31,904 bases of DNA from assembly GCA_964011675.1 (NCBI GenBank), contig CAXGPR010000037.1:1-31904 (forward strand). Reading direction: 5' to 3'. This stretch comes from GCA-2693325 sp964011675. Lineage in GTDB: Bacteria > Latescibacterota > UBA2968 > UBA8231. Both the position numbers and the translations under genes were made by a program. The notes beneath the pieces were generated by a model, which ran no database searches, was not told the DNA's origin, and worked only from the letters and a program-made list of their open reading frames with translations. Shown here in pieces: positions 24,362 through 31,904 of the stretch (the first letter of the stretch is position 1; each line of letters starts with the position of its first letter).

Positions 24362-25487
24362 AGCGCTCTTCAAACACGGATACGGCAGTATGTACTGTGA
24401 TCAACGCCATATCAACGCGCCCATCGAACGTGCCGAACATTCCCATCTCCGTCCCAAACGCCATGCCATACTCGCGCGAGCAAAAGTCCATTAGGTTGAA
24501 CCCTTCCCCTCGGCGCGTGGCGTCAAGCCAGAATACGGCCTGCTCTGACATATCAAACCAAGCCGACGGTGCGTCAGCTTCAGTTGCCAACTTCGCTCCG
24601 GAATCGGCAATTTTACCAATGATCGCCGTAGCGGCGCGCTCTTCCCAAGCCTGACTTTCAGCATCGGGTAATTTACGCGCCGACAGCCAATAGCGATCAT
24701 CCATACCCGCCGACTCATGCAGATCAAAGCTCAAGCCCGGCCGTATTTGATCCAGAAGTTTGCGCGTTACTCGCGGCTCAACCGGCGCCCACGGCGTGTC
24801 GTGAAAGCGGTTGATGTGCAGGATCTCTCCCTCAAGAGAAATCATCAAGGTATAAGCACGGTCAAAGAGGTTAGTCCCCTCAACTCCCGCTTGACCGGCA
24901 GGCTGATATACACGTCGACCAAGTAATGGTGCCAAAATTTCGGGCTGATCACGGTGAATCTCCTGCATGCGTCCATAACCAAAACCCTGTGGATTTTTGC
25001 GCTTGGGGCCTGCTCTAAAACGCGAATCGCCTTCCTCGACACCTACGTCTTTGGCATCAGGTCGTGCACTGGCATAACCATAGTCACCGATCAGCGTCAG
25101 TAGAAAATCGTCATCTTCATATAGAATATCACCCGCCTTACGCAAGATCGATTCAAGTTCGTCGAACGTTTCAAACTGAGGTTTTTCACCTAAACCCAAA
25201 CTCAGCGCGTGGGCGAAACCATCGTGCCCAACGGGGTCGCGCGTTGGAATGACATACACTTGATGCTCCGTATCGAGCTCGTTGGTCAACCGCACCGCCG
25301 CCGATACTCCAGCGTGCTCAGTCGCATGACCGCCCGCGGTGATGAAAATAGCCGGCAGCTTATCTCCACCTCCTCGAGCTACTACGATGGGCGCCCCGTC
25401 AACGGTGTGACCCAGCGTAGTGACATGCTGTGCTCTTTTTTCCGTATCCGCTAACAAATCTGCGTATTTCCAATAGATCGTAGCCAT
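24354..25487 (-). CDS. M14-family zinc metallopeptidase-like protein
   Basis: This 377-residue protein has the carboxypeptidase metal motif HxxE (His54 and Glu57 in TAGGHATEHAG), a later metal histidine His257 in SFDLHESAG, and a probable catalytic Glu347 in FGTEMGMFG. The spacing between the two metal sites (about 200 residues) is longer than in classical carboxypeptidase A, so an insertion of roughly 65 residues lies between them, including GFGYGRMQEI. M14 enzymes cleave C-terminal residues from peptides, or amide bonds in small molecules such as aspartoacylase substrates. No signal peptide is seen, so it is predicted cytoplasmic. GGGAGA lies 6 nt before the ATG. It is the last gene of the long minus-strand run, 57 bp after the flavin oxidoreductase. 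Confidence 0.82.
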   Translation of the reverse strand: MATIYWKYADLLADTEKRAQHVTTLGHTVDGAPIVVARGGGDKLPAIFITAGGHATEHAGVSAAVRLTNELDTEHQVYVIPTRDPVGHDGFAHALSLGLGEKPQFETFDELESILRKAGDILYEDDDFLLTLIGDYGYASARPDAKDVGVEEGDSRFRAGPKRKNPQGFGYGRMQEIHRDQPEILAPLLGRRVYQPAGQAGVEGTNLFDRAYTLMISLEGEILHINRFHDTPWAPVEPRVTRKLLDQIRPGLSFDLHESAGMDDRYWLSARKLPDAESQAWEERAATAIIGKIADSGAKLATEADAPSAWFDMSEQAVFWLDATRRGEGFNLMDFCSREYGMAFGTEMGMFGTFDGRVDMALITVHTAVSVFEERYK

Positions 25488-25544
25488 TATACATCTCCCA
25501 TGTTTTTTTTATGAAGCTGTATTTTGTTTTACTTGTCATATTAC

Positions 25545-26777
25545 TCAGCCTATTTCCCAATCTGTAGCAATCGCTTCTGCCACACGGCGACCTGAAAGCA
25601 TTGCACCCTGCAGGGAAGGCGTATCCCGATGGTCACCACATACATAAGGACCTTCCGCGACTTGGGTAGGTTGATCAAGAGGCAAAAACGGATCTTGCAC
25701 GGGCAATGCGTGTTCAATAGAAAAACGATGTAACAACCTCCAGTCTTCTACGCTATTACCATACCATTCTCGCAACTGTTGACGCACAGTAATTTCTACG
25801 TCTACACCTGTATCACCTAAGACCGTAACCGAAACCAAAGATGAACCAGCAGGTGCATAACTTGAACATACTTGGTTTGGTACACAGAGATTATTGATTG
25901 GCCCCCGTCCCTGGCCGTTGAGCACAAGTATCGGCTCTCCTACAGGATCCTGCGGTGCATCAAAATAGATACAGGTGACACGGTGCGAGCGAGGCCTATT
26001 CAGTCCTAACAGTTCAGCTGCGGCTGGTCCCTCAGTGGCAATTACCACAGCCCGTGCTGATATGCACTCACCGTCTTCTAGCATCAATTCCGTAGGCTTA
26101 ACAGATACAACGCGACGGTTTAGCTGAATCCACGACTTAGGCAGACCCGCCGCAAGTTGAACCGGTATAGCGCCCATACCAGCAGCCGGCAAGGTAGCTG
26201 AGCCTGAAGAAAACATACGCAAAACAAAATGACACATAGATATTGGAGTTTTAAGATCACCCTCCAAAAAAATACCACCGAGAAAGGGGCGAAAGAATTG
26301 CTCGATCATCTGCCGAGAGAAGCCTTCTTCGCGCAAGCCCTCTTCTGTAGTCTGAATAGACTGACTAAAAAGATCTTCCCACTCTCCACGCAGCACACGC
26401 TGACGTAATAGACCAACTCGCGCTTTATCTAACCATGTCCCAACCCCGTTAAACACACTTTGTAATCCGTCAAATGGATGTCGCAGTGGATCGGCAATGC
26501 GTTCAAATTTCCCATTGCAGCGTACGAGCGCCCCCGAATAAAACTCGCCCAGATTGAGCTCATTGTAATCAAGCATCTTCTGTGCTTCTGGATAAGCAGT
26601 CAACATAACTTGAAAACCGCGATCAAGAAGGAAATCATTGACTTGATCCGTGCGTACGCGTCCACCTATTGCATCTGATGATTCTAGTAACGTACACTGT
26701 AAACCAAAATCTTGGAGATGGCGAGCACAGCATAAGCCTGCTACACCAGCACCTACAATAGCAACATCAAAATTCAA
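25545..26777 (-). CDS. FAD-dependent amine-oxidase/phytoene-desaturase-like oxidoreductase
   Basis: This 410-residue flavoprotein has the FAD motif VGAGVAGL (8-15), then ESSDAIGGRVRTD (32-44) for the ribose and pyrophosphate, and a C-terminal FAD contact YVCGDHRDTPSLQGAMLSGR. FLGGIFLEGDL and MGAIPVQLAAGLP in the middle match a group of NAD(P)/FAD-dependent oxidoreductases related to carotenoid desaturases and protoporphyrinogen oxidase. The substrate is not known. Translation appears to start at TTG (26777), with GAGAGG 9 nt upstream; an upstream ATG is cut off by an in-frame stop. The gene lies 41 bp after the cyclase gene and 57 bp before the peptidase gene on the same strand, so all three are probably co-transcribed. 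Confidence 0.85.
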   Translation of the reverse strand: MNFDVAIVGAGVAGLCCARHLQDFGLQCTLLESSDAIGGRVRTDQVNDFLLDRGFQVMLTAYPEAQKMLDYNELNLGEFYSGALVRCNGKFERIADPLRHPFDGLQSVFNGVGTWLDKARVGLLRQRVLRGEWEDLFSQSIQTTEEGLREEGFSRQMIEQFFRPFLGGIFLEGDLKTPISMCHFVLRMFSSGSATLPAAGMGAIPVQLAAGLPKSWIQLNRRVVSVKPTELMLEDGECISARAVVIATEGPAAAELLGLNRPRSHRVTCIYFDAPQDPVGEPILVLNGQGRGPINNLCVPNQVCSSYAPAGSSLVSVTVLGDTGVDVEITVRQQLREWYGNSVEDWRLLHRFSIEHALPVQDPFLPLDQPTQVAEGPYVCGDHRDTPSLQGAMLSGRRVAEAIATDWEIG

Positions 26778-26818
26778 AAATTGTAGCCTCTCATATTTGG
26801 CGAAACATTAAAAAAAAT

Positions 26819-28792
26819 TCACTTGTTTGACATCCGAAATATCAAATCTTTTGGTGGATTCGCTTCATATTCGGCGCACCTCTTATAATACAAAGCTGCT
26901 GGCCCATCTTCTGGCTTGATACGCAGAACTTCTTCAAAAATGTCACGTGCTATCGAAAAATGATATTCTGAGTAGGCATCCAATCCATCTCTGTAGAGTG
27001 ACAAGGCCTTGCAGTCATCCTCTTCAAGAGTCCCGCATTTTCCGAGTACCTCATAGACAGCCACGCTCTCAGTTTTACCAACCACTTGAACATCATCGAG
27101 TTTTCTCGCCTCTACCTTGTCGCGCACTTGATTGTAAATACTATCGTTTATCGCAATTGAAGTTCCGTAGTACTTCTGCAGACTTTCCAGTCGTGATGCC
27201 AAGTTAACAGTATCACCCATCATTGTGTAATCCGCTCGCGTTTTTGAACCCATATTTCCGACAACCATAGGCCCTGCCGAAAGCCCCATCCTCACGTGCA
27301 TAAAAGTCTTTCCATTGGCTGACCATCTATCAGCTATATCACGTAACTTCTTAGGAATAGCACCCGGCATATTCCACTCATCGCGTAACGTTTTCATTCT
27401 TTCTTGTTGCTCTACACAAGCTATTACAGCACGAGATGCATGATCTTCAAAATAGATTGGAGCACCGAAAAAAGCTAAAATCGCATCACCTTCAAATTTG
27501 TCTATCGTTCCGCCATGCTGTTCAATTATTCCACACATCTCAGTCAAGTATGTGTTAATGAAGTTGACGAGTTCGTTAGGTGTCAAAACCTCTGAAATAG
27601 TTGAAAATTTTGCTACGTCAGAAAACAAAGCCGTCATCACACGCTCTTCGCCTCCGCGTTCTTTAATCATATCCGGATTTTCAACTATTTGCTCCACGAC
27701 GACAGGTGACAAATAACTTCCAAACGCATTCTGTACAAATTCTCTACTTTCTTGACTTTTACGTAATGCTTCTAATGAATCACCTAAGCCCCTATACAAG
27801 ACTGCATTGTTTAAAGCGCTTCCAGCTTGATAAGCAAATGACTGTAAAAGAGATTGATCCTCTTCTTCAAAAGCATTAGCGGAACCATCAAGACCTTCTT
27901 TGTCAGCAATTATCAGGAGACCGCCGATATAATCTTGGGAGCAAACTGGTAAAACTAATACGTTTTTCCAAACCGTATCTTCGCGTTTGAAACTAATTGC
28001 GGATTTAGTGGACCAAACTTTATCAAGAATTGGATTTTTGAGTATTACACTTGGAAATACCTCTGTAGAGACCTCGCTGGAAACTTCGAAATTATTGGAG
28101 TCATTTCGGACTATCATAGCTGCGCTACGCGCATCCACCATAACCAAACTTCGGTTCAAAATTTCTTCGAGTACAAGATTTGGTTCAAGCGAAGAATTCA
28201 GCTCTAATCCAATCTCATATAACATCTCCATTTGCAGAAGCTTACGCCGCTTTTGAAATTCATTTTTTTCTATTTCTAAGTATGTCTGCCGAAGATTTTG
28301 ATGCAGCTCCGCGTTTCTTAACGCAGCGCCTGCCTGACTTGTAAAAGCCATAATGAGGGCTTTATCATCGCTGTCAAAAGTTCCTGTCGAGCCATCTGGA
28401 TGCTCTTTGTCTGCAATGATTAATAAAGCTTTGACTTGATCTAAACCATCAAGTCTTGTTATGTGGATATTTTCCCAGCCTTCGACACCGATATTTACAT
28501 CTTGTGGGTTGCCGCTATCCCACACATTATTCATCTCATTCAGTTCGAGAAGAACACTCGGAATTCTATGGATCGCTGCCTCAGCAGCTAAGATGAAGCT
28601 CCCATTTGCGTTGCGTTTAATAAGCGCAACGCTTCTTGCATCCACCATCATAGCCGAACGATGAATTATTTCGTTGATCAGCAATTCTGGATCCAGCGTG
28701 GAGCTCAGTTCAAGACCTACATCATATAAAAGCTCCATCTGCATGAGCTTTCGACGCGAGGCGAAAGAATCTTGGTTAGCGTCAACGCTCAT
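26819..28792 (-). CDS. Class III adenylate/guanylate cyclase with two GAF domains
   Basis: This 657-residue signalling protein has two GAF domains (about 33-165 and 202-335), a linker, a catalytic domain (about 384-585) and a C-terminal helical tail that looks like a TPR hairpin. Catalytic residues are complete: metal aspartates Asp392 (FSDVAKFS) and Asp436 (GDAILAFFGAP), substrate-specifying Lys432 (DKFEGD) and Asp527 (MMGDTVNLASRLES), and transition-state Asn530 and Arg534. The Lys/Asp pair points to ATP as substrate, so cAMP is the likely product. The two GAF domains start with nearly the same segment, (R)RRKLxQMExLY. No membrane segment is present, so it is a soluble enzyme, probably gated by a small ligand or protein contact. 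It follows the STAS gene after 120 bp. Confidence 0.92.
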   Translation of the reverse strand: MSVDANQDSFASRRKLMQMELLYDVGLELSSTLDPELLINEIIHRSAMMVDARSVALIKRNANGSFILAAEAAIHRIPSVLLELNEMNNVWDSGNPQDVNIGVEGWENIHITRLDGLDQVKALLIIADKEHPDGSTGTFDSDDKALIMAFTSQAGAALRNAELHQNLRQTYLEIEKNEFQKRRKLLQMEMLYEIGLELNSSLEPNLVLEEILNRSLVMVDARSAAMIVRNDSNNFEVSSEVSTEVFPSVILKNPILDKVWSTKSAISFKREDTVWKNVLVLPVCSQDYIGGLLIIADKEGLDGSANAFEEEDQSLLQSFAYQAGSALNNAVLYRGLGDSLEALRKSQESREFVQNAFGSYLSPVVVEQIVENPDMIKERGGEERVMTALFSDVAKFSTISEVLTPNELVNFINTYLTEMCGIIEQHGGTIDKFEGDAILAFFGAPIYFEDHASRAVIACVEQQERMKTLRDEWNMPGAIPKKLRDIADRWSANGKTFMHVRMGLSAGPMVVGNMGSKTRADYTMMGDTVNLASRLESLQKYYGTSIAINDSIYNQVRDKVEARKLDDVQVVGKTESVAVYEVLGKCGTLEEDDCKALSLYRDGLDAYSEYHFSIARDIFEEVLRIKPEDGPAALYYKRCAEYEANPPKDLIFRMSNK

Positions 28793-28806
28793 AAAGAAAT
28801 TTCATG

Positions 28807-28838
28807 AGTATAATTAGAAAGTGCTTTTATAGGGTCAA
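28807..28838 (-). promoter_or_regulatory. Weak sigma-70-like promoter candidate before the cyclase gene
   Basis: TTGACC (28838-28833) and TATACT (28812-28807) match -35 and -10 hexamers, but with a 20-bp spacer, which is longer than ideal. Transcription would begin only about 8 nt before the ATG, and no ribosome-binding site is visible, so the cyclase could be expressed from a nearly leaderless transcript as well as by read-through. Confidence 0.25.
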
Positions 28839-28912
28839 TGTGGAGGAAAATACCACAATTTATTTTTCCACTGCAGCTTAATTTAACAGAGGGATTCACA
28901 CCATAAATCTGT

Positions 28913-29242
28913 TTACTGGTTAATACTTCCCAAGGCCGCACTCTCGTCTTCAAAAACCCCTGCAATCTGTTTTAAACCCATAATCTGAAAGGTTTTTTCT
29001 ATTGTCGGAGAAACACAACAGAAATTTAGAGACCCACCTTTATCAACAGCGTTATCTATTAACTCTATTATGATTGCAATACCCACGCTGTTTACCATCT
29101 TAGAAGCAGAGAGGTTCAGTATTAAGTGCACAATACCTTCACTTATAAGACGGTTTCCTTCTTCTGATATGGTCTCCGCGGCTTGATTATTAACATAGTT
29201 AGGGGCACTTATTACGGCAGCGTTACCGTGAACTTCAGACAT
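28913..29242 (-). CDS. STAS-domain anti-anti-sigma factor (RsbV/SpoIIAA-like)
   Basis: This 109-residue single-domain protein has the STAS core: AVISAPNYVNN, LILNLSASKMVNSVGIAIII and a C-terminal IEKTFQIMGLKQI helix. The phosphorylated serine is expected at Ser52 in NSVG; the residue before it is Asn51 instead of the usual Asp. In partner-switching systems the unphosphorylated protein binds the RsbW-type kinase and frees its target. An RsbW-type gene lies 76 bp upstream on the same strand, and a SpoIIE-type phosphatase lies further upstream, so the expected kinase and phosphatase are both encoded here. AAGGAG sits 6 nt before the ATG. The order (W-like before V-like) is the reverse of the common rsbV-rsbW arrangement. 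Confidence 0.9.
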   Translation of the reverse strand: MSEVHGNAAVISAPNYVNNQAAETISEEGNRLISEGIVHLILNLSASKMVNSVGIAIIIELIDNAVDKGGSLNFCCVSPTIEKTFQIMGLKQIAGVFEDESAALGSINQ

Positions 29243-29318
29243 TTTTATCTCCTTTTAAAAGTCAGGAAATTACCACTTCAGTATCACTCCATTATTCATC
29301 AAATATAAATCCTAATGC

Positions 29319-29735
29319 CTATCTGTATTTAAGCATTTTTACTAACGTACCTTTAGGTGTAGAAGCAATGGATACTTCATCCATTAACTCATAAATGAGA
29401 GTTAGACCCCAACCTCGATCACCGATTCCCTCACTTCTTTTCTCAGCAATTTTAGCCATCGCCTCGTCCATATCAAAACCAGATCCGCCGTCGTTTATAT
29501 TTATAGTCAAAGCCGAATCGTCTATGCTGAACGACACGTCAATACGTCGCTCTTCGCTCTTGCTATGTTCAAAAGCATTTATGCATGCTTCAACTATGGC
29601 AATCTTAACTTCATCAACCTTGTTTTCTTCAAGGCCCATAAATACACCCATGGACTCAGCAACCGAAGTAGCGATTACCTCCATGTCCGGCTGCATCGGA
29701 ATGCTAAGGTCCACATTATTATCTACATCAGCCAT
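29319..29735 (-). CDS. RsbW/SpoIIAB-like ATP-binding anti-sigma kinase
   Basis: This 138-residue GHKL-fold protein has an N box VEACINAFEHS (Glu49, Asn53), a G1 box NDGGSGFD (Asp82) and a G2 region GDRGWGLTLIYELMDEV. This small stand-alone type (HATPase_c_2) phosphorylates STAS proteins on serine and otherwise holds a sigma factor or another output protein. No sigma factor gene is visible in the window, so the target must be elsewhere. The reading frame is open 11 codons further upstream, but the ATG at 29735 has AGGAGA 4 nt before it. It lies 115 bp after the receiver gene and 76 bp before the STAS gene, in the same orientation as both. Confidence 0.9.
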   Translation of the reverse strand: MADVDNNVDLSIPMQPDMEVIATSVAESMGVFMGLEENKVDEVKIAIVEACINAFEHSKSEERRIDVSFSIDDSALTININDGGSGFDMDEAMAKIAEKRSEGIGDRGWGLTLIYELMDEVSIASTPKGTLVKMLKYR

Positions 29736-29739
29736 GAAA

Positions 29740-29745
29740 TCTCCT
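29740..29745 (-). promoter_or_regulatory. Ribosome-binding site fixing the RsbW-like start
   Basis: AGGAGA on the minus strand lies 4 nt before the ATG at 29735. A longer in-frame start at 29768 would put this site within the coding region. Confidence 0.6.
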
Positions 29746-29850
29746 ATGCGATTGAATTCAAACGTCAAATAACAGTAATCTTATTGATACAAAACTATTG
29801 ACTTAACCGCATCTACTTTTTCTATACTAACTCGCATTTTGCACCTTCAA

Positions 29851-30222
29851 CTAGATGTTCTTGAGAGCTGTTGAAATCGCACTTGATAATCTTTTTACCC
29901 TGAAATTAGACTTAACTATAATATCGCTAACACGCGAATCTACTAGAGATTCCGCCACCTCAGGAGTAATGTATCCTGCTACGACGATAACAGGTATTGC
30001 CACGCTATTTTTGCGCAACTGACGAAGTAATAAGTGACCTTTCAAGCTTGGCAGTAAAATATCAACTATTATGAGCGATATATTTGTTTTAGTGAGCATA
30101 TTTACTGCGTCTCTTGCCAAGCTAACTCGGCACGTCGAATAACCCAAACTTGAAGATACCTCATCAAGCATATGAGCCCAATGAGGATCATTCTCAACTA
30201 TCAATATCTGTTGAGTCATCAT
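29851..30222 (-). CDS. Stand-alone response regulator receiver domain
   Basis: This 123-residue receiver has no output domain. The acidic pocket is Glu10-Asn11-Asp12 (IVENDPHW), the phosphoacceptor is Asp54 (IIVDILLPS), and Lys104 (DIIVKSN) is conserved. The switch residue that is normally Thr or Ser is Ala82 (PVIVVAGY), so the usual conformational switch may be weakened. The protein most likely accepts phosphate from the adjacent histidine kinase and acts by binding a partner, as CheY and Spo0F do. Its start lies inside the 3' end of the kinase gene (29-bp overlap), so the two are translationally coupled. A second ATG follows directly (30219); GGAAGAG precedes both. Confidence 0.9.
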   Translation of the reverse strand: MMTQQILIVENDPHWAHMLDEVSSSLGYSTCRVSLARDAVNMLTKTNISLIIVDILLPSLKGHLLLRQLRKNSVAIPVIVVAGYITPEVAESLVDSRVSDIIVKSNFRVKRLSSAISTALKNI

Positions 30223-31465
30223 GCTCTTCCAAGTTATTCTGTAATTCTATATTTATCGGCAATCGCACGGTAAAACAACTTCCCTCATCAACACTGCTTG
30301 ATACTTCAATCTCTCCATTATGGTCAGCAACAATACGGTAAGAAATCGCTAGTCCTAAGCCAGTTCCCCAATCGTCATTAGTAGAAAAGAAAGGAGCAAA
30401 GATATTTTTCTGGGTTTCTTCGTTCATACCAATACCTGTATCAATTAAGACTATATTGATGAATTCTTTTTCTTCGTAACATCTTATTTCCAACCGCCCA
30501 CCACTTGGCATAGCCTCAAGCGCGTTAAGAGTGATATTGCTTATCACCTCTTTAATATCAGTGGGATTGGCATAGGTCTCGGAAACCTTATCTAAATCAA
30601 TCATCCAGTCTACGTGCGAGACGTTCTCACCATGCCGTCCCAACCAAAGCGCTTTGATGTCGCTTACACTTTCTTCTATTAACTGACCTATGTCTACCAG
30701 AACCCTCTTTTTTCCAACGTTTAATCGTATAAACTTTTGGAGACGCTCCATAACACCTTGACCACTTTCCGCTGTGTTTAATATGGTCTTCATTGTATTT
30801 TCAGGATCACGACCAAAGCTAAGATACATGTCGGCATGACCTGCGATTATACCAAGGGTATGGTTCATGGCGTGGGCAACTTGCGCACCCAATTCGCCCA
30901 AAGCTCGCAGTTGCTCCATTTGAGCAAGTTTAAGCTGCGCAGCTTTCAGTTCTTCATATGCAGTATCAAGGCTTTCGTATAAACGTGCGTTATGCAAAGA
31001 TGCACCGGCTTGATAAGCAAAAGATTGCAGTAGGGATTCATCCTGTTCTTCAAATGGTCCTACAGTATTGTTTCTTTTCTCTTTATCAAAGAAAATCAGT
31101 AATCCGCCCGTTTCACCCCTACTTACAAGAGGAACTATACAGATATGTTTGCCCGATGATATATCTACAACATGTTGACTAAGCTTTTCTTGTTTCCAAG
31201 CATTTGTAACTTCCGGCAGTTCTATAATCGTACTTAGGTCATCTTCAACACCCACCTGGCCTACTATTTTTGCTCTTTCGTTATCACTTATAACCAGTAA
31301 ACCAATCCGAGCATCAACCATAACAATAGCTCGATTAAGTATCTCTTCAATTACTTGAGTCAGATCCAAAGATCCATTTATTTCCAAACCTATTTCATAT
31401 AGCATCTGCATCTGTAGCAGTTGCCTTCTTGTTTCGAAATCGTTGCTTGGATTACTCAATTTCAA
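30194..31465 (-). CDS. GAF-domain sensor histidine kinase
   Basis: This 423-residue soluble kinase has one GAF domain (about 33-165), a coiled-coil linker (170-190), a dimerisation/phosphoacceptor region with His198 in GAQVAHAMNHTLG, and a full ATPase domain: N box SNITLNALEAM (Asn314), G1 DTGIGM (342-347), F box FAPFFSTND and G2 GTGLGL (367-372). There is no membrane segment, so it reads an internal signal. Its GAF domain opens with TRRQLLQMQMLYEIGLE, almost the same as both GAF copies in the cyclase. The start appears to be TTG at 31465, with only a weak AGAGA adjacent. The receiver gene overlaps its end. It begins 63 bp after the phosphatase stop. Confidence 0.92.
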   Translation of the reverse strand: MKLSNPSNDFETRRQLLQMQMLYEIGLEINGSLDLTQVIEEILNRAIVMVDARIGLLVISDNERAKIVGQVGVEDDLSTIIELPEVTNAWKQEKLSQHVVDISSGKHICIVPLVSRGETGGLLIFFDKEKRNNTVGPFEEQDESLLQSFAYQAGASLHNARLYESLDTAYEELKAAQLKLAQMEQLRALGELGAQVAHAMNHTLGIIAGHADMYLSFGRDPENTMKTILNTAESGQGVMERLQKFIRLNVGKKRVLVDIGQLIEESVSDIKALWLGRHGENVSHVDWMIDLDKVSETYANPTDIKEVISNITLNALEAMPSGGRLEIRCYEEKEFINIVLIDTGIGMNEETQKNIFAPFFSTNDDWGTGLGLAISYRIVADHNGEIEVSSSVDEGSCFTVRLPINIELQNNLEEHDDSTDIDS

Positions 31466-31528
31466 TCTCTATTTTACGGGTATAACAATTAATTATTTAT
31501 TTTTTGAAAAATATGACGTAACTATGGA

Positions 31529-31904
31529 TCACAAGGTCGCTTCAATCACGACTATTGTTTGATCGTCTTCTTGCTCATTTCCTTCACAGAAAGCATCAAC
31601 ATCAGCTAAGATAGCATCAACCATACTCGCCGCACTTAGACCCTGTTTAGCTAATTGCTCGACGGTCAAACGCGTTCGCTCAAAACCGAATAGTTGGCCA
31701 TCGGCATTACCTGCTTCGATAATGCCATCCGAGCAAAATACGATCCGGTCCCCAATTGCCAACTCACAATCGACGCCCACATATTCTGATCCAGAGCGAA
31801 GTCCTAGCGGCAAAGCACTGTTTTCTACCTCATAAACCTCTGATGTTGCAGCAACGTAATGGTAAGGATACGGGCAACCCCCGTTAACAAGACGTATTCG
31901 ACGC
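31529..31904 (-). CDS. SpoIIE/RsbU-type PP2C phosphatase, C-terminal part
   Basis: The gene runs off the right edge of the window; only about the last 125 residues are here. The frame is open to the edge and reads NGGCPYPYHY, then LPLGLRSG, DRIVFCSDGIIEAGNADG and the terminal EQEDDQTIVVIEA, which are the conserved blocks of PP2C_SIG serine phosphatases. Asp residues in FCSDGIIEA and EDDQT are metal ligands. These phosphatases remove phosphate from STAS proteins such as the one encoded downstream, switching the partner to its active form. A sensor domain is expected in the missing N-terminal part. It is the first visible gene of the signalling run. Confidence 0.92.
   Translation of the reverse strand, partial: RRIRLVNGGCPYPYHYVAATSEVYEVENSALPLGLRSGSEYVGVDCELAIGDRIVFCSDGIIEAGNADGQLFGFERTRLTVEQLAKQGLSAASMVDAILADVDAFCEGNEQEDDQTIVVIEATL

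Overview
The window reads as one piece of a bacterial chromosome that is densely packed with accessory enzymes. I found no rRNA, tRNA, CRISPR array, insertion sequence or phage gene. Four distinct phytanoyl-CoA-dioxygenase-like (PhyH) genes lie alongside a cysteine-type sulfatase, a heparinase-like protein, a GH32 enzyme, a sialidase and an uncharacterised propeller protein. That mix is typical of uncultured, often marine or sponge-associated lineages such as Latescibacterota, Poribacteria or Planctomycetes. This assignment is inference from gene content: the window holds no phylogenetic marker. Two lipoproteins, one signal-peptide protein and an AGGAGG-type ribosome-binding-site pattern indicate a Gram-negative-type bacterium.

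Layout. 0.2-4.4 kb: a MATE exporter (-), a translationally coupled methyltransferase/aldolase-family pair (+) and a D-2-hydroxyacid dehydrogenase (-). 4.5-9.6 kb: a minus-strand run encoding a sialidase, a propeller enzyme of unknown specificity and a GH32 fructosidase, followed by a DUF3080-like lipoprotein. 9.9-11.6 kb: a renalase-like flavoprotein and a short-chain dehydrogenase (+). 11.6-14.0 kb: a large heparinase II/III-like protein (-). 14.1-20.7 kb: an iodotyrosine-deiodinase-like nitroreductase, three PhyH proteins, a secreted cyclase-family hydrolase, a photolyase-like flavoprotein and a DUF1643 protein, mostly as single genes or divergent/convergent pairs. 20.7-24.3 kb: an AT-richer gap with hairpins, a small lipoprotein, a sulfatase and the fourth PhyH. 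24.4-31.9 kb: one unbroken minus-strand run that is visibly AT-richer over most of its length.

The right-hand run is the most system-like part. In transcription order it encodes a SpoIIE-type phosphatase (cut by the window edge), a GAF-domain histidine kinase, a stand-alone receiver, an RsbW-type ATP-binding protein, an RsbV-type STAS protein and a GAF-GAF class III nucleotide cyclase, then a flavin oxidoreductase and an M14 metallopeptidase. Two-component phosphotransfer, a partner switch and cyclic-nucleotide synthesis are therefore encoded side by side. The kinase and the cyclase also carry three copies of almost the same GAF sensor segment, which suggests they read the same kind of signal. 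No sigma factor or cyclic-nucleotide receptor is visible in the window, so the output is unknown.

The carbohydrate enzymes (sialidase, GH32, propeller protein, heparinase-like, sulfatase) could act on sulfated or sialylated glycans, with the aldolase and dehydrogenase handling released acids. That is inference. None of them has a recognisable signal peptide, and no sugar transporter is present here.
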